This document shows positions 8,805 through 16,633 of a stretch of 64,000 bases of DNA, piece by piece (the first letter of the stretch is position 1; every line of letters starts with the position of its first letter). Source of the DNA: Romboutsia_E sp900604535 (lineage in GTDB: Bacteria > Bacillota > Clostridia > Peptostreptococcales > Peptostreptococcaceae); contig NZ_UWOT01000001.1 in NCBI RefSeq assembly GCF_900604535.1, positions 310,001-374,000 of the forward strand. Direction: 5' to 3'. The notes beneath the pieces are model-generated. The model was not told the origin of the DNA, searched no databases, and saw only the letters and a program-made list of their open reading frames with translations. A program made the position numbers and the translations under genes.

Positions 8805-10109
8805 CTATCCAATATCATTTAATAAACTTGATGATTTCTTATCTTTTACTAAAGAGCCAACTATTGCTCCTCCTATTGCTGGAAGTATCCAGTTAAATCC
8901 TAGTGAAGCTAGTGGTAGTTTTGTCATAAATGGAGCTATGCCCCATAATCCATTTGCTACACTTAATAAACTAACTACTAATGTAGTATACGCTGCAAAT
9001 TTAAATATATTATCATTTCTAACTCTTGAAAATGATAATGATAATAATACTAATGCCATAAGCACTGGATAAACTATTTCAAGTATTGGTGCTGAGAATT
9101 TTATTATTGTTCCAACTCCAAAGTTTGATACAATTGCACTAAATACACAGACTGCAATAACTATAGTTTCATATTTTAATTTTCCTTTTGTAACATTTGA
9201 GAAATACTCTCCAGTAGCTGAAGTTAAACCTATAGATGTTGTTAAACAAGCTAAAGATACTATTACACATAATAATATTTTTCCTGGGTTACCAAGTAAA
9301 GCTGAAGTTATTTCAACCATTAATAGTGCTTGTGGTGTTTCTACATCAAACTTAGTCGATAGTGTTGCACCTAAATAAGTAAGTCCACCATATATAACTG
9401 CTAGTGCTACTGCCGCAACTAATCCTGACTTTATAGTTAATTTTACTTTTTCATCTGCTCTATTATATCCTTTGCTTGTTATTGCATTTATTATTACTCC
9501 TGCAAAAACTCCTGCTGCTAATGCATCCATTGTTAAATAACCTTGAGAAACTCCCTCTGCAAATAAGTTATTACTTATCATAACATCTGGGCTTATTTCT
9601 CCAATAGGATTTATTATTCCAAGTACTATTAAAGTTATAAGAGATAATATTAATAATGGCGTTAAAACTTTTCCTACTATATCAACAACCTTAGATGGTC
9701 TTATTGTAAGTAATAATGTTAAACCAAAGAATGCTATAGAAGCTATTATTGGTGCTATATTTCCTGATGAATTTAACATTGGTTGTATACCCATTTCATA
9801 TGTAGTTGCTGCTGTTCTTGGTATAGCTAAAAGTGGACCTATACATAAAACTGCTGATGCACCTATTATAGCAGCTAGTCCCTTGCCACCTCTGTTTAAT
9901 ACACTTTCTAATTTTCCAGTTCCTTTTACTACAGCTAGCAATACTAGTAAAGCTAATCCTACATCAGCTAGCACAAATCCACCAAGTGAAGTTAGCCAAC
10001 TTTCACCTGATACAAGCCCTAAATATGGAGGGAATAATAAATTTCCTGCTCCGAAAAACATAGAGAATAGGGCAAATCCTACTACTAGCGTGTCTACGCT
10101 TTTTTTCAT
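8805..10109 (-). CDS. brnQ: Branched-chain amino acid:cation symporter, BrnQ/LIVCS family
   Basis: 434 residues with about 12 hydrophobic helices. The N-terminus (VVGFALFSMFFGAGNLLFPP) is the hallmark of LIVCS transporters, which take up leucine, isoleucine and valine with sodium or protons. Further family motifs (ITSKGYNRAD, LTTSIGLTSATGEYF) are present and length is typical. AGGGGAGG precedes the ATG. Stickland fermenters in this family depend heavily on such amino acids. The 230 bases upstream show no T-box or other obvious leader RNA. Confidence 0.92.
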   Translation of the reverse strand: MKKSVDTLVVGFALFSMFFGAGNLLFPPYLGLVSGESWLTSLGGFVLADVGLALLVLLAVVKGTGKLESVLNRGGKGLAAIIGASAVLCIGPLLAIPRTAATTYEMGIQPMLNSSGNIAPIIASIAFFGLTLLLTIRPSKVVDIVGKVLTPLLILSLITLIVLGIINPIGEISPDVMISNNLFAEGVSQGYLTMDALAAGVFAGVIINAITSKGYNRADEKVKLTIKSGLVAAVALAVIYGGLTYLGATLSTKFDVETPQALLMVEITSALLGNPGKILLCVIVSLACLTTSIGLTSATGEYFSNVTKGKLKYETIVIAVCVFSAIVSNFGVGTIIKFSAPILEIVYPVLMALVLLSLSFSRVRNDNIFKFAAYTTLVVSLLSVANGLWGIAPFMTKLPLASLGFNWILPAIGGAIVGSLVKDKKSSSLLNDIG

Positions 10110-10343
10110 ATACTTAACCTCCCCTTTTTAATTTTCAAAATATTTAATAAATTTAAAGTATATATAATTATACATTCATAAGTAATTTAAGTCAACTTTT
10201 TCCAAATTATAGAAATCATTTTTTTCTTGTGATAATATTACATACCCATTTATATATATATTAAATTGTAATTTTTTAATTTATTAGTATATAATTTATA
10301 TAATAGAAATAAAATTTATAATATTTTTATTGTAGGAGGTTTT

Positions 10344-11099
10344 ATGATAATCTTTGCTCATCGAGGTTATAGCGGTCGCTATCCTGAAAATACAATTTTA
10401 TCCTTTCAAGAAGCTTTAAAACTATCTATTTATGGAATTGAATTCGATGTTCATAAATCTAAAGATGGTAAATTAGTAGTTATTCACGATGAAGACGTTA
10501 AGCGTACTTTTAAAGGTAAAGGCTTAATTAAAGATTATAATTTAGAAGATTTAAAAAGCTTCAAATGTAAACAGCTTAAATATAGAAATAATGAACTTTG
10601 CAAAGTCCCTACCTTAGAAGAAGTTTTCGAACTTATAAAAAACACTAATTGTATTTTAAATATAGAAGCAAAAACTAATGTGTTTAACTATCATTTAGAA
10701 GAAGATGTACTTAAATTAATTCAAGAATATAATCTAGAAAATAGAGTTTTAATCTCAAGTTTTAATCATAAATGTATAAAAGATTTTCAAAATCTTAACT
10801 CTAAAATAAAATATGGAGCTCTTTATTTAAACAAGAAAGACTATTATCCAGAAAATAACGTAGTTGATCATGCAAAAAAGTTAAATGTTTATAGCATTCA
10901 CATAAGTAGAAAACTAGCTTCAAAAGAAATAGTTGAATTAGCACATAAAAATAATTTAAAAGTCTTTGTGTATACAATAAATTTTCCTTGTTTAATGAAG
11001 AAAATGATTAAACTCAATGTAGATGGTATATTTACAAATTATCCTATTTTAATGAAAAAAGTATTAGATAAAAATAAAGTTGACAATATCAATAATTAG
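10344..11099 (+). CDS. Glycerophosphodiester phosphodiesterase
   Basis: 251 residues of the GDPD TIM-barrel family, which hydrolyses glycerophosphodiesters to glycerol 3-phosphate and an alcohol. Catalytic and metal-binding elements are in order: FAHRGYSGRYPENT near the start, EFDVHKSKDGKLVVIHDE (about residues 33-50), and a metal-ligand glutamate in ILNIEAKTN. There is no signal peptide, so it is probably cytoplasmic. TAGGAGG lies before the ATG. The following gene (11209) is on the same strand about 110 bases on, with its own good ribosome-binding site. Confidence 0.92.
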   Translation: MIIFAHRGYSGRYPENTILSFQEALKLSIYGIEFDVHKSKDGKLVVIHDEDVKRTFKGKGLIKDYNLEDLKSFKCKQLKYRNNELCKVPTLEEVFELIKNTNCILNIEAKTNVFNYHLEEDVLKLIQEYNLENRVLISSFNHKCIKDFQNLNSKIKYGALYLNKKDYYPENNVVDHAKKLNVYSIHISRKLASKEIVELAHKNNLKVFVYTINFPCLMKKMIKLNVDGIFTNYPILMKKVLDKNKVDNINN

Positions 11100-11208
11100 G
11101 AGTACATTATTTAATAAATAATTTAGCTATCAGTATATTGGATACTTATTTTGTTTAAATTATTTATAAATATAATAAGTTTTAAAGATTATCGGAGGAT
11201 ATATAACT

Positions 11209-11769
11209 ATGAACGTATTAGAAGTTTTTGTAGAAAATTTATGTGGTAACTTTAATAATGATGAACAAATAAGAAATCAAGAAGAAAACGGAAATATAAC
11301 ACATCCAAAAGCAAAACATATCAATGGGGTTTGTAATAGCAAAATAAAAAACTTACCAAAAGATTTTAATGGCTACTTCGTAATAGAAGAAAGTTATTAT
11401 AATCAAGGTGGTAGACAAAACATACTTCCTCATTTATTCTTATTCACATTAAATGAAGATAATAAAGTTGTACTAGAATCCTATGAATTGCCTAACAATG
11501 TATCAAAAGAGGATTTTAGAAATGACAATGAAAATCTAATAATGGACTATAATGAGCTTGTAAAATCAGAAAAGTTTAATCCAATGATATATAACGAAGA
11601 TAATGGAGTATTTACTGGAGAAAGTACTAGTATGTTTTCACCAGTAACAAAATTTATATTAAAAGAAAAAATAGAAAACAACACTTTATACGTAAGCGAG
11701 ATTTTCTATAAAAACAACAAAAAGACCTTCGGCTTCGAAGATCCTATCATATATAAAAAGGTTAATTAA
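11209..11769 (+). CDS. Conserved hypothetical protein with weak CpcT/CpeT resemblance
   Basis: 186 residues, soluble, no signal peptide. I do not recognise it firmly. The opening EVFVENLCGNFNNDEQI, the middle FNGYFVIEESYYNQGGR and the later NGVFTGESTS resemble in order the pattern of the CpcT/CpeT chromophore-lyase fold (DUF1001), which also occurs in non-photosynthetic bacteria. This is recalled similarity only. CGGAGG precedes the ATG. It may be co-transcribed with the phosphodiesterase. Its stop codon forms part of the left arm of a large palindrome (11768-11897). Confidence 0.55.
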   Translation: MNVLEVFVENLCGNFNNDEQIRNQEENGNITHPKAKHINGVCNSKIKNLPKDFNGYFVIEESYYNQGGRQNILPHLFLFTLNEDNKVVLESYELPNNVSKEDFRNDNENLIMDYNELVKSEKFNPMIYNEDNGVFTGESTSMFSPVTKFILKEKIENNTLYVSEIFYKNNKKTFGFEDPIIYKKVN

Positions 11770-11897
11770 TATTCGGATTGTTCAGGATGAATTAGTGCAG
11801 GAGGATATATGAATTTTAAGTCATTTGCAGTATCTTTTCAACTGCATGACTTAAAATCATATACCTCCAAGCTAATTCATCCGTCTATCCGAATATT
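11768..11897. repeat. Intergenic hairpin element, copy A
   Basis: A 130-base near-palindrome fills the gap between convergent genes. Outer arms AATATTCGGAT / ATCCGAATATT, then GGATGAATTAG / CTAATTCATCC, then GGAGGATAT / ATACCTCC, then GATTTTAAGTCAT-type arms, closing on GCAG / CTGC around a TATCTTTTCAA loop. The apex matches four other hairpins in this window, whereas the stem does not. It is the longest copy. It could also terminate both flanking genes. Confidence 0.85.
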
Positions 11898-11898
11898 A

Positions 11899-12852
11899 TT
11901 AGCATGTTGCTCCTCCTACTAAATGAAGGTCTGCGTTTAATATTTCTTCTTTTCTTTCTAGTATGTTTCCGCTTAGTATTTCATCTTCTATTTTTTCAAA
12001 TCCTATTCTGTCTATCATATCTCCAAATCTTTCACCTGTTTTACCTTGTTCTCTGTATAGTAATATGGTTTTTTCTAGGATTTCTTTTACTTCTTCTATT
12101 GAATATATTCCTTTTATTGGAGTTCCTGGTCTTGAAAGTTTCCCCCATTTTCCTCCCAGTATTACTTTTAAACCTTCTTTTCCACCTTCTATTGCATCAA
12201 AATGACATTTATCTATGCATAAACCGCAGTTGTTACATTTATCTTTGTCTATAATTAGTTTTCCATCGACTACTTTCGCAGCTCCTATTTTACAAGAAGC
12301 TTCTACTGCACATTTTTTGCATCCTGAGCACATGTCTTCATCGTACTTAGGTACATGTTGACCTATCAGTCCAAAATCATTTAAACTTGGTTTTATACAG
12401 TTATTTGGACATCCACCTATTCCTATTTTAAATTTATGTGGTAGTTTTACATCATAATACCTATTATAAAATTGTTCATGTAATTCTGTTCCTAACTTTT
12501 GTGTATCATAAAGTCCAAATGTACAGACAGTACCTTTGCATGGTACTACTGGTCTTACTCTTGATCCTGTTCCCCCTGATTTAAGACCATCTTTTGCCAA
12601 ATGCTCTTTTACATTTTCTATATTTTCAAATTCTATGCCAGGTACTTCTAATGTTAATCTAGTCGTAAGTGATACATTTCCATTTCCATATTTTCTTGCT
12701 ACATCACATACATTTTGTAATTGGTCTACATTTAAAGCTCCATTTTCAGTTACTACTCTACAAGAAAAATGTACTCCATCATTGTTTGATAAAAATCCCT
12801 GGCTCTTTACTGCTTTTCTTTGTTCTGCACTTATTTTTGGTTTAATTGCCAT
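11899..12852 (-). CDS. Nitrite/sulfite reductase-like siroheme and 4Fe-4S protein
   Basis: 317 residues. It has an N-terminal ferredoxin-like reductase half-domain (about 1-90). A siroheme/[4Fe-4S] half-domain has the cysteine sets CKGTVCTFGLYD and GGCPNNC (about 105-165). A ferredoxin insert has CSGCKKC (about 176-182) and CNNCGLCIDKC (about 207-217). This architecture occurs in anaerobic sulfite reductase subunit C and related proteins. The reading frame starts one base after the stop of the CoA-disulfide reductase gene, so the two are coupled. Together they suggest reduction of sulfite, polysulfide or similar species with NAD(P)H, but AsrA/AsrB partners are absent here. The substrate is inferred. 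Confidence 0.8.
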   Translation of the reverse strand: MAIKPKISAEQRKAVKSQGFLSNNDGVHFSCRVVTENGALNVDQLQNVCDVARKYGNGNVSLTTRLTLEVPGIEFENIENVKEHLAKDGLKSGGTGSRVRPVVPCKGTVCTFGLYDTQKLGTELHEQFYNRYYDVKLPHKFKIGIGGCPNNCIKPSLNDFGLIGQHVPKYDEDMCSGCKKCAVEASCKIGAAKVVDGKLIIDKDKCNNCGLCIDKCHFDAIEGGKEGLKVILGGKWGKLSRPGTPIKGIYSIEEVKEILEKTILLYREQGKTGERFGDMIDRIGFEKIEDEILSGNILERKEEILNADLHLVGGATC

Positions 12853-12853
12853 T

Positions 12854-14482
12854 TTATAAATCCCCCATTTCTTTGTTTAGTGATAATCCACCTTCTAATA
12901 TACTTAAGTTTTTATATCCGTAATATTCCATTCTGTTGTAAGTTAAATATGCTCTTTTCCCTCTTTGGCATACTAATAATATTTTGTCATCATATTCAAG
13001 TCCATCTACCTTACCATCTATATCAGTTAAATTTACATACATAGCATCTTCTATACTTGGAGCTTTGTTTACATCAACAACTTTATAACTATCTTGATTT
13101 TCTATAAAATCTTCAAATTTTATTATATTTACACTTTCATAAATCTTGTTTAATAAAACATTAGCAACATGACCTACTGGAGATATTGCTGTTGAGAATG
13201 GTGGTGCGTATGCTAAGTCTAAATCTTGTAAATCACTTACCTTAGCTTTAAAGTGAATAGCTGTTGCAATTGTATCTATTTGCTTATCTACACTACCTTT
13301 TCCAAATACTTGAGCTCCAAGTACCTGTTCAGTATTTTTATCAGCTATTAATTTTATAAATAATAATCCTGCACCTGGATAATAGTGAGCTTTATCATCT
13401 AGTGGAACTATTACACTTTCAACATTATGACCTAAAGCTATTGCATCTTTTTCAGTAAGGCCAGTTCTTGCTGCACTTATATCTAATATTTTAACAATTG
13501 AAGTTCCAAGTACTCCTTTAAATCTACTTTCTTTTCCTACTATAGTCCTTGCTACGCATCTACCTTCTTTATTAGCTGATGATCCCATTGGTGACCAAGT
13601 ACTTTCATTAGTTATTATATTTTTTACACATGCACAATCACCTACTGCAAATATATCCTCATCATCTGTTTGCATGTTATAGTTTACACTTATAGTTTCA
13701 TTTTTTTCTAAGCTTAATCCACAATCTTTAGCTATTTTTGAATTAGGTCTTATCCCTACACTCATTACTACTAAATCAGCTTTCATAACTCTTTTATCTG
13801 TTTTAATTTTACTTACTCTTTTTTCTCCTATTATAGAAGTTACTTTTTCATCTGTAAGTACCATAATTCCTTCATCTATTAATCTTTCTTGTATGTATGA
13901 TGATACCTCTTTATCAAAACCTGGAGGTATGTTTTCATTGGCATCTATTATAGTAGTTTTAATATTATTTTCAAAAAGGTTTTCTGCTATTTCAAGACCT
14001 ATAAATCCACCACCAACGACTACTGCTCTTTTTATATCTTCTTTTTCTATAATACTTCTTAAGTTAATTGCATCTTCTGGAGTTCTTACATAATAAATTC
14101 CTTCTAAATCTATCCCCTCCAAATTAGGCTTTATTGGACTTGCTCCAGTTGCTATAACTAATTTGTCATATGAAAATTCCTTTTCTTCATTTGTTATAAT
14201 ATTTTTTGTATTAACAGTTTTTTTATCTCTATTTATTTTTAGAGCTTGTGTATTTGTAATAACCTTTACTTGGGTAAGTTTTTCGAAAGTTTGCGGAGTA
14301 TTAACTATAAGACTTTCTTTATTTTCTATTACTCCACCTACATAATATGGAAGGCCACATCCTGCATATGATATATCTTTTCCGTTTGTAATAATAGTTA
14401 CATTAAAATCTCTATTTTCTCTTTTTAATTTTGCAGCAGTTTTAGTACCAGCTGCAACACCACCTATAACTAAAATATCCAT
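12854..14482 (-). CDS. CoA-disulfide reductase with C-terminal rhodanese domain
   Basis: 542 residues. The N-terminal 440 form a pyridine nucleotide-disulfide oxidoreductase: FAD motif VIGGVAAGTKTAAKLKR, the single active-site cysteine in SYAGCGLPYY (about residue 41), NAD motif VVVGGGFIGLEIAENL, and the second FAD motif IFAVGDCA. The C-terminal 90 residues are a rhodanese domain with active-site loop CQRGKRAY. This fusion is known for CoA-disulfide and polysulfide reductases (CoADR-Rhd). The frame opens at a GTG three codons earlier, but the ATG at 14482 is better placed after AAGGGTGAT. It is the first gene of the sulfur operon, divergent from a LysR regulator. Confidence 0.9.
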   Translation of the reverse strand: MDILVIGGVAAGTKTAAKLKRENRDFNVTIITNGKDISYAGCGLPYYVGGVIENKESLIVNTPQTFEKLTQVKVITNTQALKINRDKKTVNTKNIITNEEKEFSYDKLVIATGASPIKPNLEGIDLEGIYYVRTPEDAINLRSIIEKEDIKRAVVVGGGFIGLEIAENLFENNIKTTIIDANENIPPGFDKEVSSYIQERLIDEGIMVLTDEKVTSIIGEKRVSKIKTDKRVMKADLVVMSVGIRPNSKIAKDCGLSLEKNETISVNYNMQTDDEDIFAVGDCACVKNIITNESTWSPMGSSANKEGRCVARTIVGKESRFKGVLGTSIVKILDISAARTGLTEKDAIALGHNVESVIVPLDDKAHYYPGAGLLFIKLIADKNTEQVLGAQVFGKGSVDKQIDTIATAIHFKAKVSDLQDLDLAYAPPFSTAISPVGHVANVLLNKIYESVNIIKFEDFIENQDSYKVVDVNKAPSIEDAMYVNLTDIDGKVDGLEYDDKILLVCQRGKRAYLTYNRMEYYGYKNLSILEGGLSLNKEMGDL

Positions 14483-14554
14483 TTTTATCACCCTTTTAGA
14501 TTTTTTTAATCATTATTTACTTTAATTGTAGTTAGGTTTTTATATAATGTAAAA

Positions 14555-14578
14555 TTATAAATATTTATTGATTTATAA
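14555..14578. promoter_or_regulatory. Candidate LysR-type operator
   Basis: The inverted repeat TTATAAAT, eight bases, ATTTATAA lies between the divergent sulfur operon and the LysR gene. It has the T-N11-A style symmetry and position expected for a LysR autoregulatory site. The A/T-rich background makes chance symmetry possible. Confidence 0.4.
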
Positions 14579-14617
14579 ATTCTTCTTATATACAATTTTC
14601 TTATAGGGGGAAGTGGT

Positions 14618-15502
14618 ATGATTGATTTTAGATTAAAAACATTTATAGATTTATGTGATACTAAAAGCTATACAAAAACAGCTAAAAACTTGTCTATAAC
14701 TCAACCAGCAGTTAGTCAACATATAAAGTATTTAGAGGAAAAATATAATTTAAAACTTTTTAACTATATTAGTAAGAAACTTAGTTTAACAGAAGAAGGA
14801 TATGATTTTTTATGCTCTATTCAAAAACTCCAAACAATGTCTACTAATATAGAACACCATTTGAAAGATTATCAAAGTAAAAGCAAGTCCTTAGTTTTTG
14901 GTGCAACTCGAACTATTGGAGAGTTTTATTTAACTCCCTATTTAAAGAAATATCTTAAGTTATATCCAAATAATAATATTTCTATGATTGTAAACAATAC
15001 AAAGTATTTACTTCACAGCTTGAATAAAGGTAGTATAGATTTTGCAATAATTGACGGTCATTTTAATAAATCTGATTATAATACTTACCCTATTAGTAAG
15101 GAGAATTTAGTTGTAGTTGCTTCTCCTTTAAATAAATTATCTTATAAAAAATCAATTACATTTGAAGACTTATGTAACGAGACATTAATTTTAAGAGAAA
15201 AAGGTTCTGGAAGTAGAGAAATTTTTACAATGTATCTTTATGAAAACAACTATTCTTATAGAAACTTTAATCATGTTATTGAAATTGGAAATATAAGTGT
15301 AATTAAAGAATTAGTTAAAGACAACCTAGGCATTTCCATAATGTATGAAAAAGCCGCAAAAAAAGAAATTGAAAGAAATGAATTAATAATATTAGATATA
15401 AATAATATGTCTTTATCTCATGAATTTAATTTTATCTTTTTAAAAGAGTCTATATTTACTAATGATTATACTAATTTTTATAACTTTCTAATGAGTACTT
15501 AG
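14618..15502 (+). CDS. LysR-family transcriptional regulator
   Basis: 294 residues. The winged helix-turn-helix occupies residues 1-65 (FIDLCDTKSYTKTAKNLSIT, then QPAVSQHIKYLEEKYNLKLF). A periplasmic-binding-protein-like effector domain follows from about residue 88. AGGGGGAAGTGGT precedes the ATG. It is divergent from the CoA-disulfide reductase/siroheme reductase operon, the classic arrangement in which the regulator controls its neighbour. Control by a sulfur-linked effector, as in CysL/CysB-type regulators, is inference. Confidence 0.9.
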   Translation: MIDFRLKTFIDLCDTKSYTKTAKNLSITQPAVSQHIKYLEEKYNLKLFNYISKKLSLTEEGYDFLCSIQKLQTMSTNIEHHLKDYQSKSKSLVFGATRTIGEFYLTPYLKKYLKLYPNNNISMIVNNTKYLLHSLNKGSIDFAIIDGHFNKSDYNTYPISKENLVVVASPLNKLSYKKSITFEDLCNETLILREKGSGSREIFTMYLYENNYSYRNFNHVIEIGNISVIKELVKDNLGISIMYEKAAKKEIERNELIILDINNMSLSHEFNFIFLKESIFTNDYTNFYNFLMST

Positions 15503-15521
15503 TTTAATTATTGTGTAAATG

Positions 15522-15569
15522 AAATATCCATACTTATAAAATTAATTGATTTTATAAGTATGGATATTT
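15522..15569. terminator. Bidirectional terminator between LysR and flavodoxin genes
   Basis: A perfect 20-bp stem (15522-15542 with 15549-15569, core ATATCCATACTTATAAAAT) with a short loop separates convergent genes. Confidence 0.85.
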
Positions 15570-15586
15570 ATATGTCTACTCTATAT

Positions 15587-16036
15587 TTAATTAACTTGCT
15601 TTGCTTCTACTGATAAAGTATATTTTTTACCTAAGCTGGTAAGGTTTTCTATATCTTCACTTGATGGACCTTCATTACAGATTATGCTTTGCTCAACTAA
15701 GATTCCTCCACACTTTTTAACTCTTTCTTCCCAATCTTGCATCCATTCACCATCGCCCCATCCGTATGAACCAAATAATATAATCTTTTTACCGCTTATA
15801 TCATTTGATATACTTTCCATAAATGGTTCCATTTCTGTTTCTTCTAACTCTTCATTTCCCATAGATGAGCATCCTAAAAATAATATATCTGCTTCCTTTA
15901 CATCATCTAAACTAGCATTTTCAACTGAAAGTAGCTTAACATTTTCGCTACCCTTACTTCCATCGTAAATTGACTTAGCCATTAATTCTGTATTACCTGT
16001 TCCACTCCAGTATATTATATTTACTCTATTACTCAT
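15587..16036 (-). CDS. Flavodoxin
   Basis: 149 residues. It is a short-chain flavodoxin with FMN-phosphate loop YWSGTGNTELMA (about residues 9-20), the 50s loop LGCSSMGNEELEE and the 90s loop FGSYGWGDGEW, all typical of clostridial flavodoxins. It is a low-potential electron carrier that substitutes for ferredoxin. GAGGGC lies before the ATG, and about 20 bases further upstream is a Fur box, fitting induction under iron limitation. It is a single-gene unit. Confidence 0.93.
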   Translation of the reverse strand: MSNRVNIIYWSGTGNTELMAKSIYDGSKGSENVKLLSVENASLDDVKEADILFLGCSSMGNEELEETEMEPFMESISNDISGKKIILFGSYGWGDGEWMQDWEERVKKCGGILVEQSIICNEGPSSEDIENLTSLGKKYTLSVEAKQVN

Positions 16037-16056
16037 ATCTTGCCCTCCTTTTTATT

Positions 16057-16075
16057 AATGATAATCATTATCATC
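16057..16075. promoter_or_regulatory. Fur box upstream of the flavodoxin gene
   Basis: AATGATAATCATTATCATC is nearly identical to the consensus Fur operator (GATAATGATAATCATTATC) and contains a perfect GATAAT-C-ATTATC palindrome. It lies 21 bases upstream of the flavodoxin ATG, where bound Fe-Fur would block transcription or initiation. Confidence 0.85.
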
Positions 16076-16225
16076 TTAATTTTATAATAGCTATTTATCT
16101 TCTCTACGTCAAGTATTTTTTGATATTTATTTTCAATAGATTTTACTTATCATTTTAAATTATATATTCTATATTTCCCCAATCTATTGTATACTGTATA
16201 TCTACAGTACTTTAGGGGGATATTT

Positions 16226-16573
16226 ATGTATGAAATTTATTTTCTAATATTTTTATTTGGAGTGCTTGGTTTTTTATTTAGTAGAGTGTTATCTAAATTA
16301 AACACAAGTAGAGATACGGGTAAATTTAAAAATATAAGATTAAGTTATAGTAAATATATTATGATTATAAGCTTAGTCATAATTATCTCTAGTATTATAT
16401 CTACACTTATAGAGTTTTTTACATTTAAACTGTCCTGCACTGAATGGTATATTGTATTTGGGACAATGAATTTATTTTTAAGTATATCTTGTTTATTAAT
16501 TTTATTTTTACTATTTATAGGTTTTACTATTACAAATTTAATTGCCTATATCAACAAAAGAATTGCTAAATAA
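16226..16573 (+). CDS. Small membrane protein of unknown function
   Basis: 115 residues with three predicted membrane helices (about residues 3-20, 45-65 and 80-105) and a basic C-terminus. I do not recognise the family. The frame is open from 16187, but the ATG at 16226 follows TTAGGGGGA at proper spacing. It lies alone between the flavodoxin gene and a sensor kinase gene and is followed by a strong hairpin. Confidence 0.6.
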   Translation: MYEIYFLIFLFGVLGFLFSRVLSKLNTSRDTGKFKNIRLSYSKYIMIISLVIIISSIISTLIEFFTFKLSCTEWYIVFGTMNLFLSISCLLILFLLFIGFTITNLIAYINKRIAK

Positions 16574-16582
16574 AAAACTAAT

Positions 16583-16618
16583 AGAATGGCATACATAAAT
16601 TTTATGTATGCCATTCTT
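16583..16618. terminator. Bidirectional terminator
   Basis: The perfect 17-bp stem AGAATGGCATACATAAA / TTTATGTATGCCATTCT has a one-base centre, flanked by A and T runs, between convergent genes. Confidence 0.85.
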
Positions 16619-16633
16619 ATTAAATTTAACTAA

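Noticed and set aside
11809..11922. A 37-codon plus-strand frame with a good AGGAGG site inside hairpin copy A
   Set aside because: Its sequence is dictated by the palindrome and it overlaps the 3' end of the convergent siroheme reductase gene; the other copies contain no equivalent frame.
11904..12254. Hydrophobic plus-strand frame antisense to the siroheme reductase gene
   Set aside because: Leu/Phe-rich sequence is a by-product of A/T-rich coding DNA on the other strand; no ribosome-binding site.
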